Positions 7,374-16,796 are shown, counted from the stretch's first letter. The stretch: DNA of 64,000 bases from an uncultured Clostridia bacterium (GCA_937976095.1 CALJSV010000074.1:1-64000); one strand, 5' to 3'. Translations and numbers: made by a program. Notes: generated by a model not told the origin, from the letters alone.

Positions 7374-8259
7374 GACCACCAAGTACTTCATAAAAGAAGG
7401 AACGAGCAATCTAAGAAGAAACAAAGTAATGAGTGTAGCTTCGATAACCTCAGTTATTGCTGCACTGCTTGTTATAGGGATATTTTTTATAGTCGTTCTT
7501 AATGTCGATTACGCCGCTTCTGCATTGGAATCGCAAGTGGAAATATCAGTTCATCTGGTTAATGGACTAAGTGAAGGCATAATCAATGCTATGAGCGGCG
7601 AGATAGAAGCCATAGAAGGCGTAAAAGAGGTAGTATTTGTATCTAAGGATGTTGCATTGAAGAATATGAAGCAAAAGCTTGGAGATAAGGGGTATCTATT
7701 AGATGGACTTGAATCGGACAACCCATTGCCGGATACCTTTGTTGTTACACTTACAAATCCTCAAAAAGCATCTTCGGTTGCTTTAGCATTAAACTCAATG
7801 TCGAGCATTGAGAAGGTATCCTATGGAAAAGATGAGCTTGAGAAGCTCTTAAAAGCAACTTATGTACTTAGGATGACAAGCTTGCTAATAATTACTATTT
7901 TGCTTTTTATTTCAATCTTTATAATATCCAACACAATAAAGCTTACGGTATTTGCAAGACGCAGAGAGATAGGCATTATGAAGTTTATAGGAGCTACTGA
8001 TTGGTTTGTCCGAGGTCCATTTATTGTTGAGGGGATCCTTCTGGGAGTAACAGGAGCTGTTGTTTCAACAGCACTTCTTGGAGGCGGCTATCTATATACA
8101 GTAAACCTCATACAAAAGCAGATGTTGGGCTTCTTGGCGCTTTCGTTTATGCCCTTTGGAAGTATAATTACCAGTCTGGCATTCCTATTGGTGTTCGTAG
8201 GAATAGTTATAGGTGCCATAGGAAGCCTATTATCAGTTAGAAGATTTATTAAGGTTTAA
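7363..8259 (+). CDS. ftsX: cell-division membrane protein FtsX
   Basis: 298 residues from ATG 7363 (AGAGGTGG about 8 bases upstream, inside the end of ftsE). It has one membrane helix near 20-45, an extracellular domain (about 50-165, with the FtsX pattern VEISVHLVNG and EVVFVSKDVALKNM), and three C-terminal helices with the FtsX-like segment RRREIGIMKFIGATDWFVRGPF. It transmits ATP hydrolysis by FtsE across the membrane to a hydrolase outside. The next gene encodes the expected hydrolase partner. Confidence 0.96.
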   Translation: MKLRTTKYFIKEGTSNLRRNKVMSVASITSVIAALLVIGIFFIVVLNVDYAASALESQVEISVHLVNGLSEGIINAMSGEIEAIEGVKEVVFVSKDVALKNMKQKLGDKGYLLDGLESDNPLPDTFVVTLTNPQKASSVALALNSMSSIEKVSYGKDELEKLLKATYVLRMTSLLIITILLFISIFIISNTIKLTVFARRREIGIMKFIGATDWFVRGPFIVEGILLGVTGAVVSTALLGGGYLYTVNLIQKQMLGFLALSFMPFGSIITSLAFLLVFVGIVIGAIGSLLSVRRFIKV

Positions 8260-8274
8260 AAGGAGGGGTATGTA

Positions 8275-9402
8275 TTGAAACTTAAGAGAGCATTGGCACT
8301 TTTAATAATATTAGGGATATTGCTAAGCATAGTACCATTATATGCCACACCTGACGAAGCAACATTGAAGGCACAGCAAAAGAAGAATCAAACGGCAACA
8401 AAGAAAACTCAAACTGCTCTAGCACAAAAAAATAAGCAGCTAAAACAGGTAAGTAATCAAGTTGAAAAGCTAGATAAGGATTTATATAGCACGGCTATAA
8501 CCATAGAAAGAATTGAAAAGGAGTTAGAAAAGCTCGATGTTAAAGTCTCTGTAACTAAAAGAGAACTTGAAAGAGCCATGGAAAGTGAAAAAGGGCAAAA
8601 GGAATTATTAAAGAAAAGAATAAGAGCTATGTATGAGAATGGCAATGTAGGATACCTTTCGGTAATACTAGATTCAACCAGCTTTTCGGATTTCTTAACA
8701 AGGCTAGATTTTCTTAAAAAAATTATAGATTTTGATGTTAATCTTCTCAATGACATGAATCTATTAACCACAAATATTGAGGAGACTAATGAGCAGCTAA
8801 AAAAGGAACAGAACGAAAAAGAGACACTAAAAAGTGAGCTAGGAGAAAAAAAGCAAAAGCTAGAAGACCTTATGAAGGATAAAAAAAGTGAAATAAGTAA
8901 CCTGACAGATGATATAGAAGAGCTTGAGAAGCAGTATGATCAACATCTGAAAGAGGCAGAAGTAATTGCTAAAAAAATGCTGGAACTCATGAACTCTAAG
9001 AAATATACAGGCGGAACCATGGACTGGCCTGCACCAGATTATTATAAGATAACATCAGAGTATGGTTATAGAACACATCCAATTCTGAAAAAGAAAAAGA
9101 TGCATACAGGAATAGATATATCTGTTCCGACGGGTAAAAATATTGTTGCAGCAAATAGCGGAACAGTTATTTATTCGGATTATTATGGCGGTTATGGTTA
9201 TACAGTAATTATTGACCATGGTGGAAAGATTTCAACCTTATATGCTCACAACTCAAAGCTTCTTGTTAAAGAAGGCGATGAAGTAAAAAAAGGTGATATA
9301 GTCGCTAAATCTGGAAGTACAGGTCTTTCAACGGGACCTCACCTCCACTTTGAGGTTAGAGAAGACGGTCAGCACGTAGATCCAATGAAGTATTATAAGT
9401 AG
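8275..9402 (+). CDS. FtsEX-linked M23 peptidoglycan hydrolase (CwlO/PcsB/EnvC-like)
   Basis: 375 residues from TTG 8275, with AGGAGGGG 6 bases upstream. Residues 1-24 are a signal peptide ending PLYA. Residues about 25-240 form a long coiled coil, rich in Lys and Glu, of the EnvC/PcsB kind. Residues about 265-375 form an M23 (LytM) domain with the zinc-binding motif HTGIDI and the catalytic HLHFEVR. The coiled coil would dock on FtsX outside the membrane and the M23 domain would cut peptide cross-links. The gene is 15 bases after ftsX in the same operon and is followed by a terminator. Confidence 0.92.
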   Translation: MKLKRALALLIILGILLSIVPLYATPDEATLKAQQKKNQTATKKTQTALAQKNKQLKQVSNQVEKLDKDLYSTAITIERIEKELEKLDVKVSVTKRELERAMESEKGQKELLKKRIRAMYENGNVGYLSVILDSTSFSDFLTRLDFLKKIIDFDVNLLNDMNLLTTNIEETNEQLKKEQNEKETLKSELGEKKQKLEDLMKDKKSEISNLTDDIEELEKQYDQHLKEAEVIAKKMLELMNSKKYTGGTMDWPAPDYYKITSEYGYRTHPILKKKKMHTGIDISVPTGKNIVAANSGTVIYSDYYGGYGYTVIIDHGGKISTLYAHNSKLLVKEGDEVKKGDIVAKSGSTGLSTGPHLHFEVREDGQHVDPMKYYK

Positions 9403-9406
9403 TTTG

Positions 9407-9440
9407 ATAGCACCCGGCCTAGGCTGGGTGCTATTTTTAT
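9407..9440 (+). terminator. terminator of the ftsEX-hydrolase operon
   Basis: Stem ATAGCACCCGGCCT (9407-9420) with AGGCTGGGTGCTAT (9421-9434), one G-U pair, followed by T-rich sequence. Confidence 0.85.
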
Positions 9441-9462
9441 AAAAATTTTCTGCAATGAATAA

Positions 9463-9490
9463 TTGACACCAGCTTAGGCAATATTATACA
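9463..9490 (+). promoter_or_regulatory. promoter of the znu operon
   Basis: Consensus -35 TTGACA (9463-9468) and -10 TATACA (9485-9490) with a 16-base spacer; TACAAT at 9487 with 18 is an alternative. Confidence 0.7.
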
Positions 9491-9497
9491 ATATAAA

Positions 9498-9512
9498 TGC
9501 AAATGATTTGCA
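9498..9512. promoter_or_regulatory. Zur/Fur-family operator of znuACB
   Basis: TGCAAAT-G-ATTTGCA, a perfect 7-1-7 inverted repeat, the architecture of Fur, Zur and PerR boxes in Firmicutes. It lies just downstream of the -10, so binding would block transcription. A Fur-family gene ends the same operon, which points to zinc-dependent autoregulation. Confidence 0.82.
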
Positions 9513-9526
9513 AAAAGGAGTGGTTA

Positions 9527-10537
9527 TTGTTGAAAAGAAATATTGCAGTATTATTAGTACTATTGTACATGTTTGCGAGCCTGGCAGGATGTACTTCGAA
9601 GCAGGAAAGTGATGTCAAGGGAGTTAGTGAGGGTATGCCTTCTAAGCAAAAGATATTTACATCTTTTTATCCATTATATTTTGCAGCCAAGGAAATAGCA
9701 GGTGACAAGGCAGAGGTAATTAATCTAACACCTGCTGGAGCGGAACCCCATGATTGGGAACCAACGGCTAGAACGATTATCGAGATGCAAACCGGAGCGA
9801 TGTTTATATATAACGGCTTAGAGATGGAAGGCTGGGCTGAGAAGGTTATAGAAACACTGGATAAAGCTAAGACCAGAATAGTCTGTGCCAGCGATGGGAT
9901 TGAGCTTATAAAGTCGGGAGAGCTTGAGCATGAACATGATGAACATGAACATGATGATGACGAGCATCATGATGAAGATGAGCAAGAGGATGAAGATGAA
10001 CATCATCACGGTGAATTCGACCCTCATATTTGGGTAAGCCCTGTCAGATTTAAGAAGCAGGCTCAAAACATAATGAATGCGTTAGCTGAGCTTGATCCAG
10101 AGAATAAAGAATACTACATAGAAAATTTTATGACTCTTGCTGCAAAGCTTGATAAGCTGGATGCAGATATTAGGAAGGCAGTGAAGGAATTTAAGAGCAA
10201 TATAATAATAACCTCACATGATGCCTTTGGATATTTTGCTTATGATTATGGACTAGAGCAGATAGCTATAAGAGGGGTATCACCTGACGATGAGCCAAGT
10301 CCTGCAAAGATGGCAAAGCTTGTAGATGAATGCAGGGAGCATGGGGTAAAGTTTGTTTTTTTTGAGAAGCTGGTAAACCCTAAGCTTTCGCAGACATTAG
10401 CCAGAGAAATAGGGGGACAGACCCTGGTATTAAATGCAGTTCATGGAGTGGATGAAGAAGAACAAAAACAAGGAAAGGATTACATCAGTGTTATGTATGA
10501 AAACCTTGATAATTTTAAAAAGGCGTTGAAGGATTAA
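9527..10537 (+). CDS. znuA: zinc-binding lipoprotein ZnuA
   Basis: 336 residues from TTG 9527 (AAGGAG 7 bases upstream; a second TTG at 9530 also possible). Signal peptide with lipobox SLAG-C. It belongs to the cluster A-I metal-binding protein family. Metal-ligand positions are seen in AEPHDWEPT, DPHIWVSP and TSHDAFGYFA. The His/Asp/Glu-rich loop (about residues 130-165, EHEHDEHEHDDDEHHDEDEQ) is characteristic of zinc rather than manganese binders. It delivers Zn to the ZnuBC transporter on the outer face of the membrane. It is the first gene of the operon, right behind the Zur box. Confidence 0.94.
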   Translation: MLKRNIAVLLVLLYMFASLAGCTSKQESDVKGVSEGMPSKQKIFTSFYPLYFAAKEIAGDKAEVINLTPAGAEPHDWEPTARTIIEMQTGAMFIYNGLEMEGWAEKVIETLDKAKTRIVCASDGIELIKSGELEHEHDEHEHDDDEHHDEDEQEDEDEHHHGEFDPHIWVSPVRFKKQAQNIMNALAELDPENKEYYIENFMTLAAKLDKLDADIRKAVKEFKSNIIITSHDAFGYFAYDYGLEQIAIRGVSPDDEPSPAKMAKLVDECREHGVKFVFFEKLVNPKLSQTLAREIGGQTLVLNAVHGVDEEEQKQGKDYISVMYENLDNFKKALKD

Positions 10538-11287
10538 ATGAAGGATATAATTTTTAGTGTTAAAGATCTTACATTTTCATATGGAAACAGCTTCATACTC
10601 AATAACATCAGCCTTGATATAAACAGAGGTGACTTTATGGGTATAGTGGGACCAAACGGTTCTGGAAAGAGTACATTTGTAAAGGCATGCTTAGGACTTG
10701 TTAAGCGTCAAAGCGGCACTGTAACAATATTTGGAAAGGATAGCGGCAGGTTCAAGCAATGGGGCCTGCTTGCCTATATACCTCAAAAGGCAACCTCCTT
10801 CAATCAAGGCTTCCCTGCTACTGTAGAGGAGGTTGTAGCTGCTAATCTGTATCAGCATATAGGTCTGGGTAAAAGACTTGGTTCATTGCATAGGGATAAA
10901 GTAGAGGCTGCCCTTGAGATTGTAGGAATGACCGATTATAAAGAGCGGCTTATAGGAAAGCTCTCAGGAGGCCAGCAGCAAAGAGTGTTCATAGCAAAGG
11001 CATTAGTAAGCGAGCCGGAGATAATGTTTATGGATGAGCCTACAGTGGGAATTGATTATAAATCAGAAGAAAGCTTTTATGAACTGATGGAATACCTAAA
11101 CAAAGAGAAAAAGATGACTCTGGTTATGGTAACTCATGATACCGGTGCTATCAGTACAAAGGTGAACAGAATCGCATGCATAACGGACGGTAAGCTGCAT
11201 GTGCATGATGCAGACAGCTGCTGCAGCAACGATATTTGTTTTGATGCATACGGAGACAGCAAAATGAAGCTTGCCCACAAGCATTAG
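10538..11287 (+). CDS. znuC: zinc ABC transporter ATPase ZnuC
   Basis: 249 residues beginning at the base after the znuA stop. Walker A GPNGSGKST, signature LSGGQQQR, Walker B IMFMDEPTVGID and the switch His in MVTHD are all present. The C-terminal tail is rich in His and Cys (HVHDADSCCSNDICFD, then KLAHKH), which may bind metal; similar tails occur in some ZnuC proteins. It powers uptake of zinc delivered by ZnuA through ZnuB. Confidence 0.94.
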   Translation: MKDIIFSVKDLTFSYGNSFILNNISLDINRGDFMGIVGPNGSGKSTFVKACLGLVKRQSGTVTIFGKDSGRFKQWGLLAYIPQKATSFNQGFPATVEEVVAANLYQHIGLGKRLGSLHRDKVEAALEIVGMTDYKERLIGKLSGGQQQRVFIAKALVSEPEIMFMDEPTVGIDYKSEESFYELMEYLNKEKKMTLVMVTHDTGAISTKVNRIACITDGKLHVHDADSCCSNDICFDAYGDSKMKLAHKH

Positions 11288-11328
11288 GTTGCTCTGCCTA
11301 CAAATGACATATGAATTCGGAGGTAATC

Positions 11329-12135
11329 ATGTTAGAAGTTTTAAAATATAGCTTTATGCAGAGGGCATTTGCGGCAGGACTCCTTGTAGCACTAATATGT
11401 CCTTTGATCGGGGTTTTTATAGTCCTTAGAAGAATGTCGATGATAGGTGATACCCTATCACATGCATCTCTTGCGGGCATTGCTGCTGGTATGCTGGGGA
11501 AGTTCTACCCCTTGTGGGGTGCATTAATATTTTCTATAGCTGCAGCAATAGGGATAGAAAAGCTGCGAAAGGATTTTTCGCAGTTTGCAGAGCTTTCAAT
11601 ATCTATAGTACTATCTGCCAGCATAGGTCTTGCAGTTGTGCTGATAAGTCTTGCAAAGTCCTTTAATGCAGACCTAATGGGATATCTTTTTGGAAGTATC
11701 ATTGCAGTTACTGCACAGGATGTTTTAATGATAAGCATTTTAGGTCTTATTATTATCGCTTCTATAACACTACTATATAAGGAATTTTTTTATATTGCCT
11801 TTGACGAAGAAGGTGCTGAGCTTGCTGGGATACCGGTGGCTAAGTTGAATATTTATTTTACTGTGCTTACAGCTATGACAATTGTTGTATCTATGAGAAT
11901 AGTGGGTATACTTATGGTGTCCTCCCTACTTGTGATACCTGTTGCATCAAGCATGCAGATATCAAAAAGCTTCAAAAACACCATAGTTCTTTCAGTGCTG
12001 TTTGCACTATCGTCTGTGTTAATAGGCTTATTCACCTCCTTTTATCTTGACCTTGCACCAGGGGGGACAATAGTACTTGTTTCTGTAGCAATTCTGTTGT
12101 TGGTTATTGCTTATAAAAGGCTTTTTAGAAAATAA
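11329..12135 (+). CDS. znuB: zinc ABC transporter permease ZnuB
   Basis: 268 residues from ATG 11329, with GGAGG 5 bases upstream; an ATG at 11311 is weaker. An all-helical protein with about 8 membrane segments and the ABC-3 family signature region RRMSMIGDTLSHASLAGIA near the N-terminus. It forms the membrane channel with ZnuA and ZnuC. It is followed 16 bases later by the regulator gene. Confidence 0.94.
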   Translation: MLEVLKYSFMQRAFAAGLLVALICPLIGVFIVLRRMSMIGDTLSHASLAGIAAGMLGKFYPLWGALIFSIAAAIGIEKLRKDFSQFAELSISIVLSASIGLAVVLISLAKSFNADLMGYLFGSIIAVTAQDVLMISILGLIIIASITLLYKEFFYIAFDEEGAELAGIPVAKLNIYFTVLTAMTIVVSMRIVGILMVSSLLVIPVASSMQISKSFKNTIVLSVLFALSSVLIGLFTSFYLDLAPGGTIVLVSVAILLLVIAYKRLFRK

Positions 12136-12151
12136 GCGGGGATGTGAAGTA

Positions 12152-12577
12152 ATGAGTTTAGAAAAGATTGAAGTTCTACTAAGAGAAAAGGGATATAAGC
12201 TAACCGAGCAAAGAAGGCTTATTTTAGCTATATTGCAAAGCAACTCTGTGCCTCACACAGCCCAAGAGGTATATGACTTAGTAAAGCTTGCATACAGCAA
12301 TATAAATTTTTCAACTATTTATAGAAACCTTGAACTTATGAGTGAGCTTGGAATTGTTGACAAGATGAATTTGAAAAGCGGTGTAAGTCATTTTGAAATA
12401 AACGACAGGGAAGAGCATCACCACCATGTAATATGCAAAGGCTGCGGAGAGACCAAGGCAATTGATTTTTGTCCATATAAAATGATTAACAATGAAGAGC
12501 TTGATAAGCTGGGCTTTTCAGCTACTGAGCACAAATTTGAGATATATGGGTTTTGTAATAAATGCAATGCCAAGTAA
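12152..12577 (+). CDS. zur: Fur-family zinc-responsive repressor (Zur)
   Basis: 141 residues from ATG 12152. The N-terminal winged helix includes YKLTEQRRLILAIL and the recognition region INFSTIYRNLELM. The C-terminal half has the metal site region HFEINDREEHHHHV and two CxxC pairs (CKGCG and CNKC) that hold structural zinc. It is the last gene of the znu operon and a matching 7-1-7 box lies at the operon promoter, so assignment as Zur rather than Fur or PerR follows from context and is not proved by residues alone. Confidence 0.88.
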   Translation: MSLEKIEVLLREKGYKLTEQRRLILAILQSNSVPHTAQEVYDLVKLAYSNINFSTIYRNLELMSELGIVDKMNLKSGVSHFEINDREEHHHHVICKGCGETKAIDFCPYKMINNEELDKLGFSATEHKFEIYGFCNKCNAK

Positions 12578-12579
12578 TA

Positions 12580-12616
12580 AAGGGGGTGGCCAATAGCTTG
12601 TTATTGGCTGCCCCTT
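12580..12616 (+). terminator. hairpin after zur
   Basis: Inner stem GCCAATA (12589-12595) with TATTGGC (12602-12608) and outer stem AAGGGG with CCCCTT (12611-12616). The T-run is weak, so termination may be partial. Confidence 0.65.
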
Positions 12617-12754
12617 GGCTTTAAAAAAATTCACTGTAATAAAAGTAAATTATGATATTATTTTATATAATGAAGGATATAATGGTAGTATGATATAATA
12701 TTAGGTGCCAATAAATAGCAAATACAAAAATGACATTAAGACATGAGGTGAATT

Positions 12755-13948
12755 ATGGTTAGCAAAAAAACAGCACTTACCTGGGGGTTGGTTTTGGTTA
12801 TAGTAACTTCAATGCTTACCTTTATGCTCGCAAATACTATTTCCTTAACCTTTGGTGATATGAAGCTAATATCTAAGGAACAATATGAGGATATACGAAA
12901 GCTGATGGCTCTGAAAAATGAAATAAATAAGTACTATGTTGATGAAGTTGAGCAGGAAAAGCTTATGGAGGGTGCTTTAAAAGGTATGTTCGAAGCTCTG
13001 GAGGATCCATACTCAATGTATATGGACGAGGATGAGTACAGATCCTTCAATGAAACAACCTCTGGTACATATGGCGGTATTGGAATTATTATTACTAAAA
13101 GTGAAGATGGCTACATAACGGTTGTTGCACCAATAGAGGATACCCCTGGTGAAAGAGTAGGTTTAAAAACTAATGATAAGATAATAAAGGTTGATAACAC
13201 CGATGTGGTAGGCTGGGACACCGATAAGGTGGTTAAGATCATGAAGGGTGAGCCCGGAACTAAGGTAAAGCTTACTGTTATAAGAGAAGCAACAGATGAG
13301 CCTCTTGTTTTTGACATTACCAGAGAGATGATCAATATTAAGTATGTAAAGAGCAAAATGCTTGAAAATAAAATAGGTTATGTTAGGATAAGCATGTTTG
13401 ATGAGGACACGGGGGATGAGTTTAGAAAGGCTCTGGAAGGCTTGAAAAAACAAAGCATGAGAGGTCTTATATTAGATCTTAGACAGAACCCGGGAGGGTA
13501 TGTGCGGGAGTGTCTGAAGGTTGCGGATGAGCTTTTGGATGAGGGTATAGTTTTCTATGCAGAGGATAAGCAGCTGAAGCGTGATACCTTCAAATCAAAG
13601 GCAGGCAAGGTAGAGGTGCCCTTTGTTATACTTGTGGATGAAGGCAGTGCAAGCGCATCTGAGATAGTATCAGGGGCTGTTAAGGATAGAAAAGCAGGTA
13701 TTATAATTGGCACGAAAACCTTCGGTAAGGGCTTAGTACAAAACATTAAAGATCTGCAGGATGGCTCAGGCTATAAGCTCACAGTTCAAAGATACTATAC
13801 ACCTAGCGGTATAAGTATACATAAGGTGGGTGTGGAGCCAAATATAGTGGTTGAGCAGCCAGCGCCTCAAGAGGGGCAACGTGATGAAGAGCAGCAGGAT
13901 GTTCAGCTTGATAGAGCTATGGAAGAGGTCCTAAAACTGGCGAGGTAA
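12755..13948 (+). CDS. C-terminal processing peptidase CtpA/CtpB (S41)
   Basis: 397 residues from ATG 12755 (GAGGTG upstream). An N-terminal membrane anchor lies at about 8-30. A PDZ domain lies around 95-180 (GGIGIIITKSEDGYITVV). The S41 protease domain carries the catalytic Ser region GSASASE and the Lys region TKTFGKG. CtpB-type proteases in spore-formers process signalling proteins such as SpoIVFA outside the membrane; whether this one does so is not shown. In B. subtilis ctpB also lies beside ftsEX and minJ, and the same neighbourhood appears here, interrupted by znu. Confidence 0.92.
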   Translation: MVSKKTALTWGLVLVIVTSMLTFMLANTISLTFGDMKLISKEQYEDIRKLMALKNEINKYYVDEVEQEKLMEGALKGMFEALEDPYSMYMDEDEYRSFNETTSGTYGGIGIIITKSEDGYITVVAPIEDTPGERVGLKTNDKIIKVDNTDVVGWDTDKVVKIMKGEPGTKVKLTVIREATDEPLVFDITREMINIKYVKSKMLENKIGYVRISMFDEDTGDEFRKALEGLKKQSMRGLILDLRQNPGGYVRECLKVADELLDEGIVFYAEDKQLKRDTFKSKAGKVEVPFVILVDEGSASASEIVSGAVKDRKAGIIIGTKTFGKGLVQNIKDLQDGSGYKLTVQRYYTPSGISIHKVGVEPNIVVEQPAPQEGQRDEEQQDVQLDRAMEEVLKLAR

Positions 13949-13960
13949 TTGGAGGATAAT

Positions 13961-15235
13961 ATGCATGACTTACTTAGGATAGCAGGTTTAGTACTTAGGG
14001 AGATAAGCAGTCTAGTTATAAATCAGTTTTTTTGGCTGGTCTTCATACTGCTGGTTTTTATGTACAAGAAAAGCGCAAATGTTGAGAGTGTTATGCTTGG
14101 GAAGAAATTTCCACTTGTAGAAAAAGCATCTCACTCTTTAGTGCTCGGTGTTGTTGGGGGGCTAGTAGGAAGTTTCTTGGTAATAACCTTGGGAATAACC
14201 CTGCAAGACTTTGCAAATACCGACCAGGGCATACTGACCTCCGGGATAATGTATATATGGGTGATTGCAGTTTTGCTGTCTTTGATTAACACAAGGTATC
14301 TCTGCTTTTCCTATGCAGGAGGGATAATAGCACTCTCAAACCTGCTGACAGGCTTTCCCGTAATAAATGTCCCTGGCTTGCTGGCACTTATAGGCGTACT
14401 GCATTTGATTGAGAGTATCCTGATCAGACTGGATGGATATACCTACTCTGTGCCATTGTTTCTGAAAAAAAAGGATGGCTCAATAGTTGGCGGATACATG
14501 ATGAATAAGATGTGGCCAATACCCTTGGTGCTTTTGGCCTTTGGCTTCCTGCTAATACAGGGAGGTAAGGCTATAGGCATCGACAGCATGCCAGGGTGGT
14601 GGCCGATTCTTAATCACAGCTTTACTGCCAATGAGGCTCTAGGGTATATGCCCTTTTTAGTGCCTGTTATACTTGGTTATGGAGATATAGCAATAACGCG
14701 AACCCCCGAGCAAAGATGCAGAGAGTCGGCTGCACGTCTTGCTGTTTACAGCATTATACTTATATTTTTGTCGATAGCAGCTTCAAAGTATCTGATATTT
14801 GCTTTCGCTGCTGCGTTGTTCGCTCCTTTAGCCCATGAAGCAATAATTCTACATGGCAAAAAAGAAGAAGAAACAGGAAGGCCTATCTTTGGACCTGCAG
14901 AAAAGGGTGTGACAATACTATATTCTAAGAAAAATTCTCCATCAGAGGCTATGAAGCTTGAGCCTGGAGATATTATACTCAGTGTAAACAATAAACCTGT
15001 AGAAGATGAAAAGGAGCTTGCAGATTTTCTTGCTGAAAGGCCTACATATGTATGGTTTGAAGTAAAAAAAATAAGTGGAGCTATAAAAACCATGGAGTAC
15101 CAAGACTATGGAAACGGAGTATCAGGCTTGGGGGCTTTAGTAGTGCCGAAGAATGTTTCTGTGTATTTTGAGCTTAATGATTCTGTAAAGCCCTATGAAA
15201 AGCTGATGAGCTACATAAAAAAGATATCCGGATAA
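13961..15235 (+). CDS. multi-pass PDZ protein, MinJ-like
   Basis: 424 residues from ATG 13961, with GGAGG 5 bases upstream; the frame opens at a TTG next to the ctpA stop. About 8 membrane helices fill residues 10-300, followed by a PDZ-like domain near 320-385 (KLEPGDIILSVNNKPV). Size, topology and position after ctp match B. subtilis MinJ (YvjD), which links DivIVA to the Min division-site system. Sequence identity was not measured, so the name is by topology and synteny. The cluster ends with a hairpin. Confidence 0.72.
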   Translation: MHDLLRIAGLVLREISSLVINQFFWLVFILLVFMYKKSANVESVMLGKKFPLVEKASHSLVLGVVGGLVGSFLVITLGITLQDFANTDQGILTSGIMYIWVIAVLLSLINTRYLCFSYAGGIIALSNLLTGFPVINVPGLLALIGVLHLIESILIRLDGYTYSVPLFLKKKDGSIVGGYMMNKMWPIPLVLLAFGFLLIQGGKAIGIDSMPGWWPILNHSFTANEALGYMPFLVPVILGYGDIAITRTPEQRCRESAARLAVYSIILIFLSIAASKYLIFAFAAALFAPLAHEAIILHGKKEEETGRPIFGPAEKGVTILYSKKNSPSEAMKLEPGDIILSVNNKPVEDEKELADFLAERPTYVWFEVKKISGAIKTMEYQDYGNGVSGLGALVVPKNVSVYFELNDSVKPYEKLMSYIKKISG

Positions 15236-15247
15236 TATGTATGTATT

Positions 15248-15297
15248 AACCACCAAGCAGGCAAACATAGTTTGCGTCTAGTGTTTGGTGGTTTTAT
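15248..15297. terminator. hairpin between minJ-like gene and small minus-strand gene
   Basis: AACCACCAA (15248-15256) pairs with TTGGTGGTT (15285-15293) with an inner GCAAAC/GTTTGC stem, then TTTT on the plus strand. It may serve both convergent genes. Confidence 0.7.
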
Positions 15298-15329
15298 CAT
15301 ATGAAATTATAGGTACAGGGTTTTAAATG

Positions 15330-15494
15330 CTATTCATCATGTTTGTTGTTCACTACATGTGCATTAGTATATCGCAGCAGCTCGTTAAAAATGCTTCTGT
15401 TTTTGTCGCTGATTTGCTCGAGGTACTTAAAGGGCTCCATATAGATATCACTTTCATCCTTCTCGAGTCCATTGTTTTTTTCATTAATCTCCAT
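15330..15494 (-). CDS. small acidic protein, 54 residues, unknown
   Basis: On the minus strand, GAGGTG stands 5 bases before ATG 15494. The product is 54 residues, highly charged (MEINEKNNGLEKDESDIY near the start), with no membrane segment or signal peptide and the probable helix YLEQISDKNRSIFNELL. It ends at TAG 15330-15332, next to the hairpin at 15248-15297. A TATAAT-like -10 lies upstream on the minus strand near 15534-15539. I do not recognise the family. A good ribosome site, plausible composition and the otherwise unexplained 430-base gap support a real gene. The overlapping plus-strand frame is a shadow. Confidence 0.55.
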   Translation of the reverse strand: MEINEKNNGLEKDESDIYMEPFKYLEQISDKNRSIFNELLRYTNAHVVNNKHDE

Positions 15495-15683
15495 AAAATC
15501 ACCTCGTGTTTTATTATATTTTTTTGCAGCATAATTATACTAAAGCTGCTTGTGCTTTTTTGCAGGGAATTGTTTATTAGTATTTACAAAAATGCTGTGC
15601 AATATTTATAAATATTCATAATAGCCTGCAACTTGGGGATAAAGTATACTTTAAGTATAAACTAAATGGAAAGAGGGAATTGT

Positions 15684-16796
15684 ATGGCAAATCTATCTTT
15701 AAGAGGAATAAAAAAGATATATCCGGGCAATGTTACAGCTGTTAGAGACTTTAATATGGAAATAGCAGATAAGGAATTCATAGTATTAGTTGGACCTTCC
15801 GGCTGCGGAAAAACTACAACTCTTCGTATGATTGCAGGTCTTGAGGATATTTCTGCCGGAGAGCTTCATATCGGGGATAAGCTGGTAAACGATATGCCAC
15901 CAAAGGATAGAGATATAGCAATGGTTTTCCAAAACTACGCTTTGTATCCTCACATGACTGTATACGAAAACATGGCTTTTGGACTAAAGCTTAAAAAGGT
16001 TCCAAAGACTGAAATAGATGAAAAGGTTAGAAACGCAGCTAAAATACTTGAAATAGAGCATCTTCTCGAGAGAAAGCCAAAAGCGCTTTCCGGCGGACAA
16101 AGACAAAGAGTTGCATTAGGTAGAGCAATAGTAAGAGAGCCAAAGGTATTCCTTATGGATGAACCTTTATCAAATCTTGATGCTAAGCTAAGGGTTCAGA
16201 TGAGAACAGAAATATCAAAGCTGCACCAAAGACTTCAAACTACTTTTGTTTATGTAACACACGATCAAACAGAAGCGATGACAATGGGAACAAGAATTGT
16301 TATAATGAAGGATGGGGACATTCAACAAATTGATACTCCTCAAAACGCTTATGACAATCCTGCCAACTTGTTCGTTGCAGGCTTTATAGGAAGCCCTCAA
16401 ATGAACGTGCTTAAGGGAGTAGTAGTAGAGAATAACGGCAGAGTAGCAGTTAAGGTGGAAGACAACACAATTATCAACCTTACTGCACATATGGAAAAAA
16501 CATTAAAGGAAAATGGCTACATAGGCAAGGACGTATATATTGGAGTAAGACCTGAGCACCTGCAAGAGTCAGAAGTAGAGCCATATGCAAGCGAGTTTTC
16601 AAGCATATCAGGAAATGTTGAGGTTGCAGAGCTTATGGGCTCAGAAACCTACCTATACCTGAAGGTTTGCGGCAAGCAGGTTATAGCTAAGGTTGATTCA
16701 CATACAAAGAAAAGAGCCGGAGATAACGTAGTTCTTCAGTTTAAGTGGGACAGCATTCACTTGTTTGACGGTGAAACAGAAAAGTCTATAGTGTAG
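15684..16796 (+). CDS. multi-sugar ABC transporter ATPase, MsmX/UgpC type
   Basis: 370 residues from ATG 15684 (AAGAGGG 6 bases upstream). Nucleotide-binding domain: Walker [10 protein letters not shown], signature LSGGQRQR, Walker [15 protein letters not shown], switch His in YVTHDQTEA. Residues about 245-370 form the TOBE/MOP-like regulatory domain of the MalK/UgpC/MsmX group. No permease or binding-protein gene adjoins it. Stand-alone ATPases of this type serve several carbohydrate importers in Firmicutes, and that is the likely role. A palindromic AAAGTATACTTT (15641-15652) covers the probable -10. Confidence 0.92.
   Translation: MANLSLRGIKKIYPGNVTAVRDFNMEIADKEFIVLVGPSGCGKTTTLRMIAGLEDISAGELHIGDKLVNDMPPKDRDIAMVFQNYALYPHMTVYENMAFGLKLKKVPKTEIDEKVRNAAKILEIEHLLERKPKALSGGQRQRVALGRAIVREPKVFLMDEPLSNLDAKLRVQMRTEISKLHQRLQTTFVYVTHDQTEAMTMGTRIVIMKDGDIQQIDTPQNAYDNPANLFVAGFIGSPQMNVLKGVVVENNGRVAVKVEDNTIINLTAHMEKTLKENGYIGKDVYIGVRPEHLQESEVEPYASEFSSISGNVEVAELMGSETYLYLKVCGKQVIAKVDSHTKKRAGDNVVLQFKWDSIHLFDGETEKSIV

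Noticed and set aside
15327-15611. Plus-strand 94-residue frame between the minJ-like and sugar ATPase genes
   Set aside because: It lacks a ribosome site, has unlikely composition, and overlaps a minus-strand frame with a strong ribosome site. It is a shadow.
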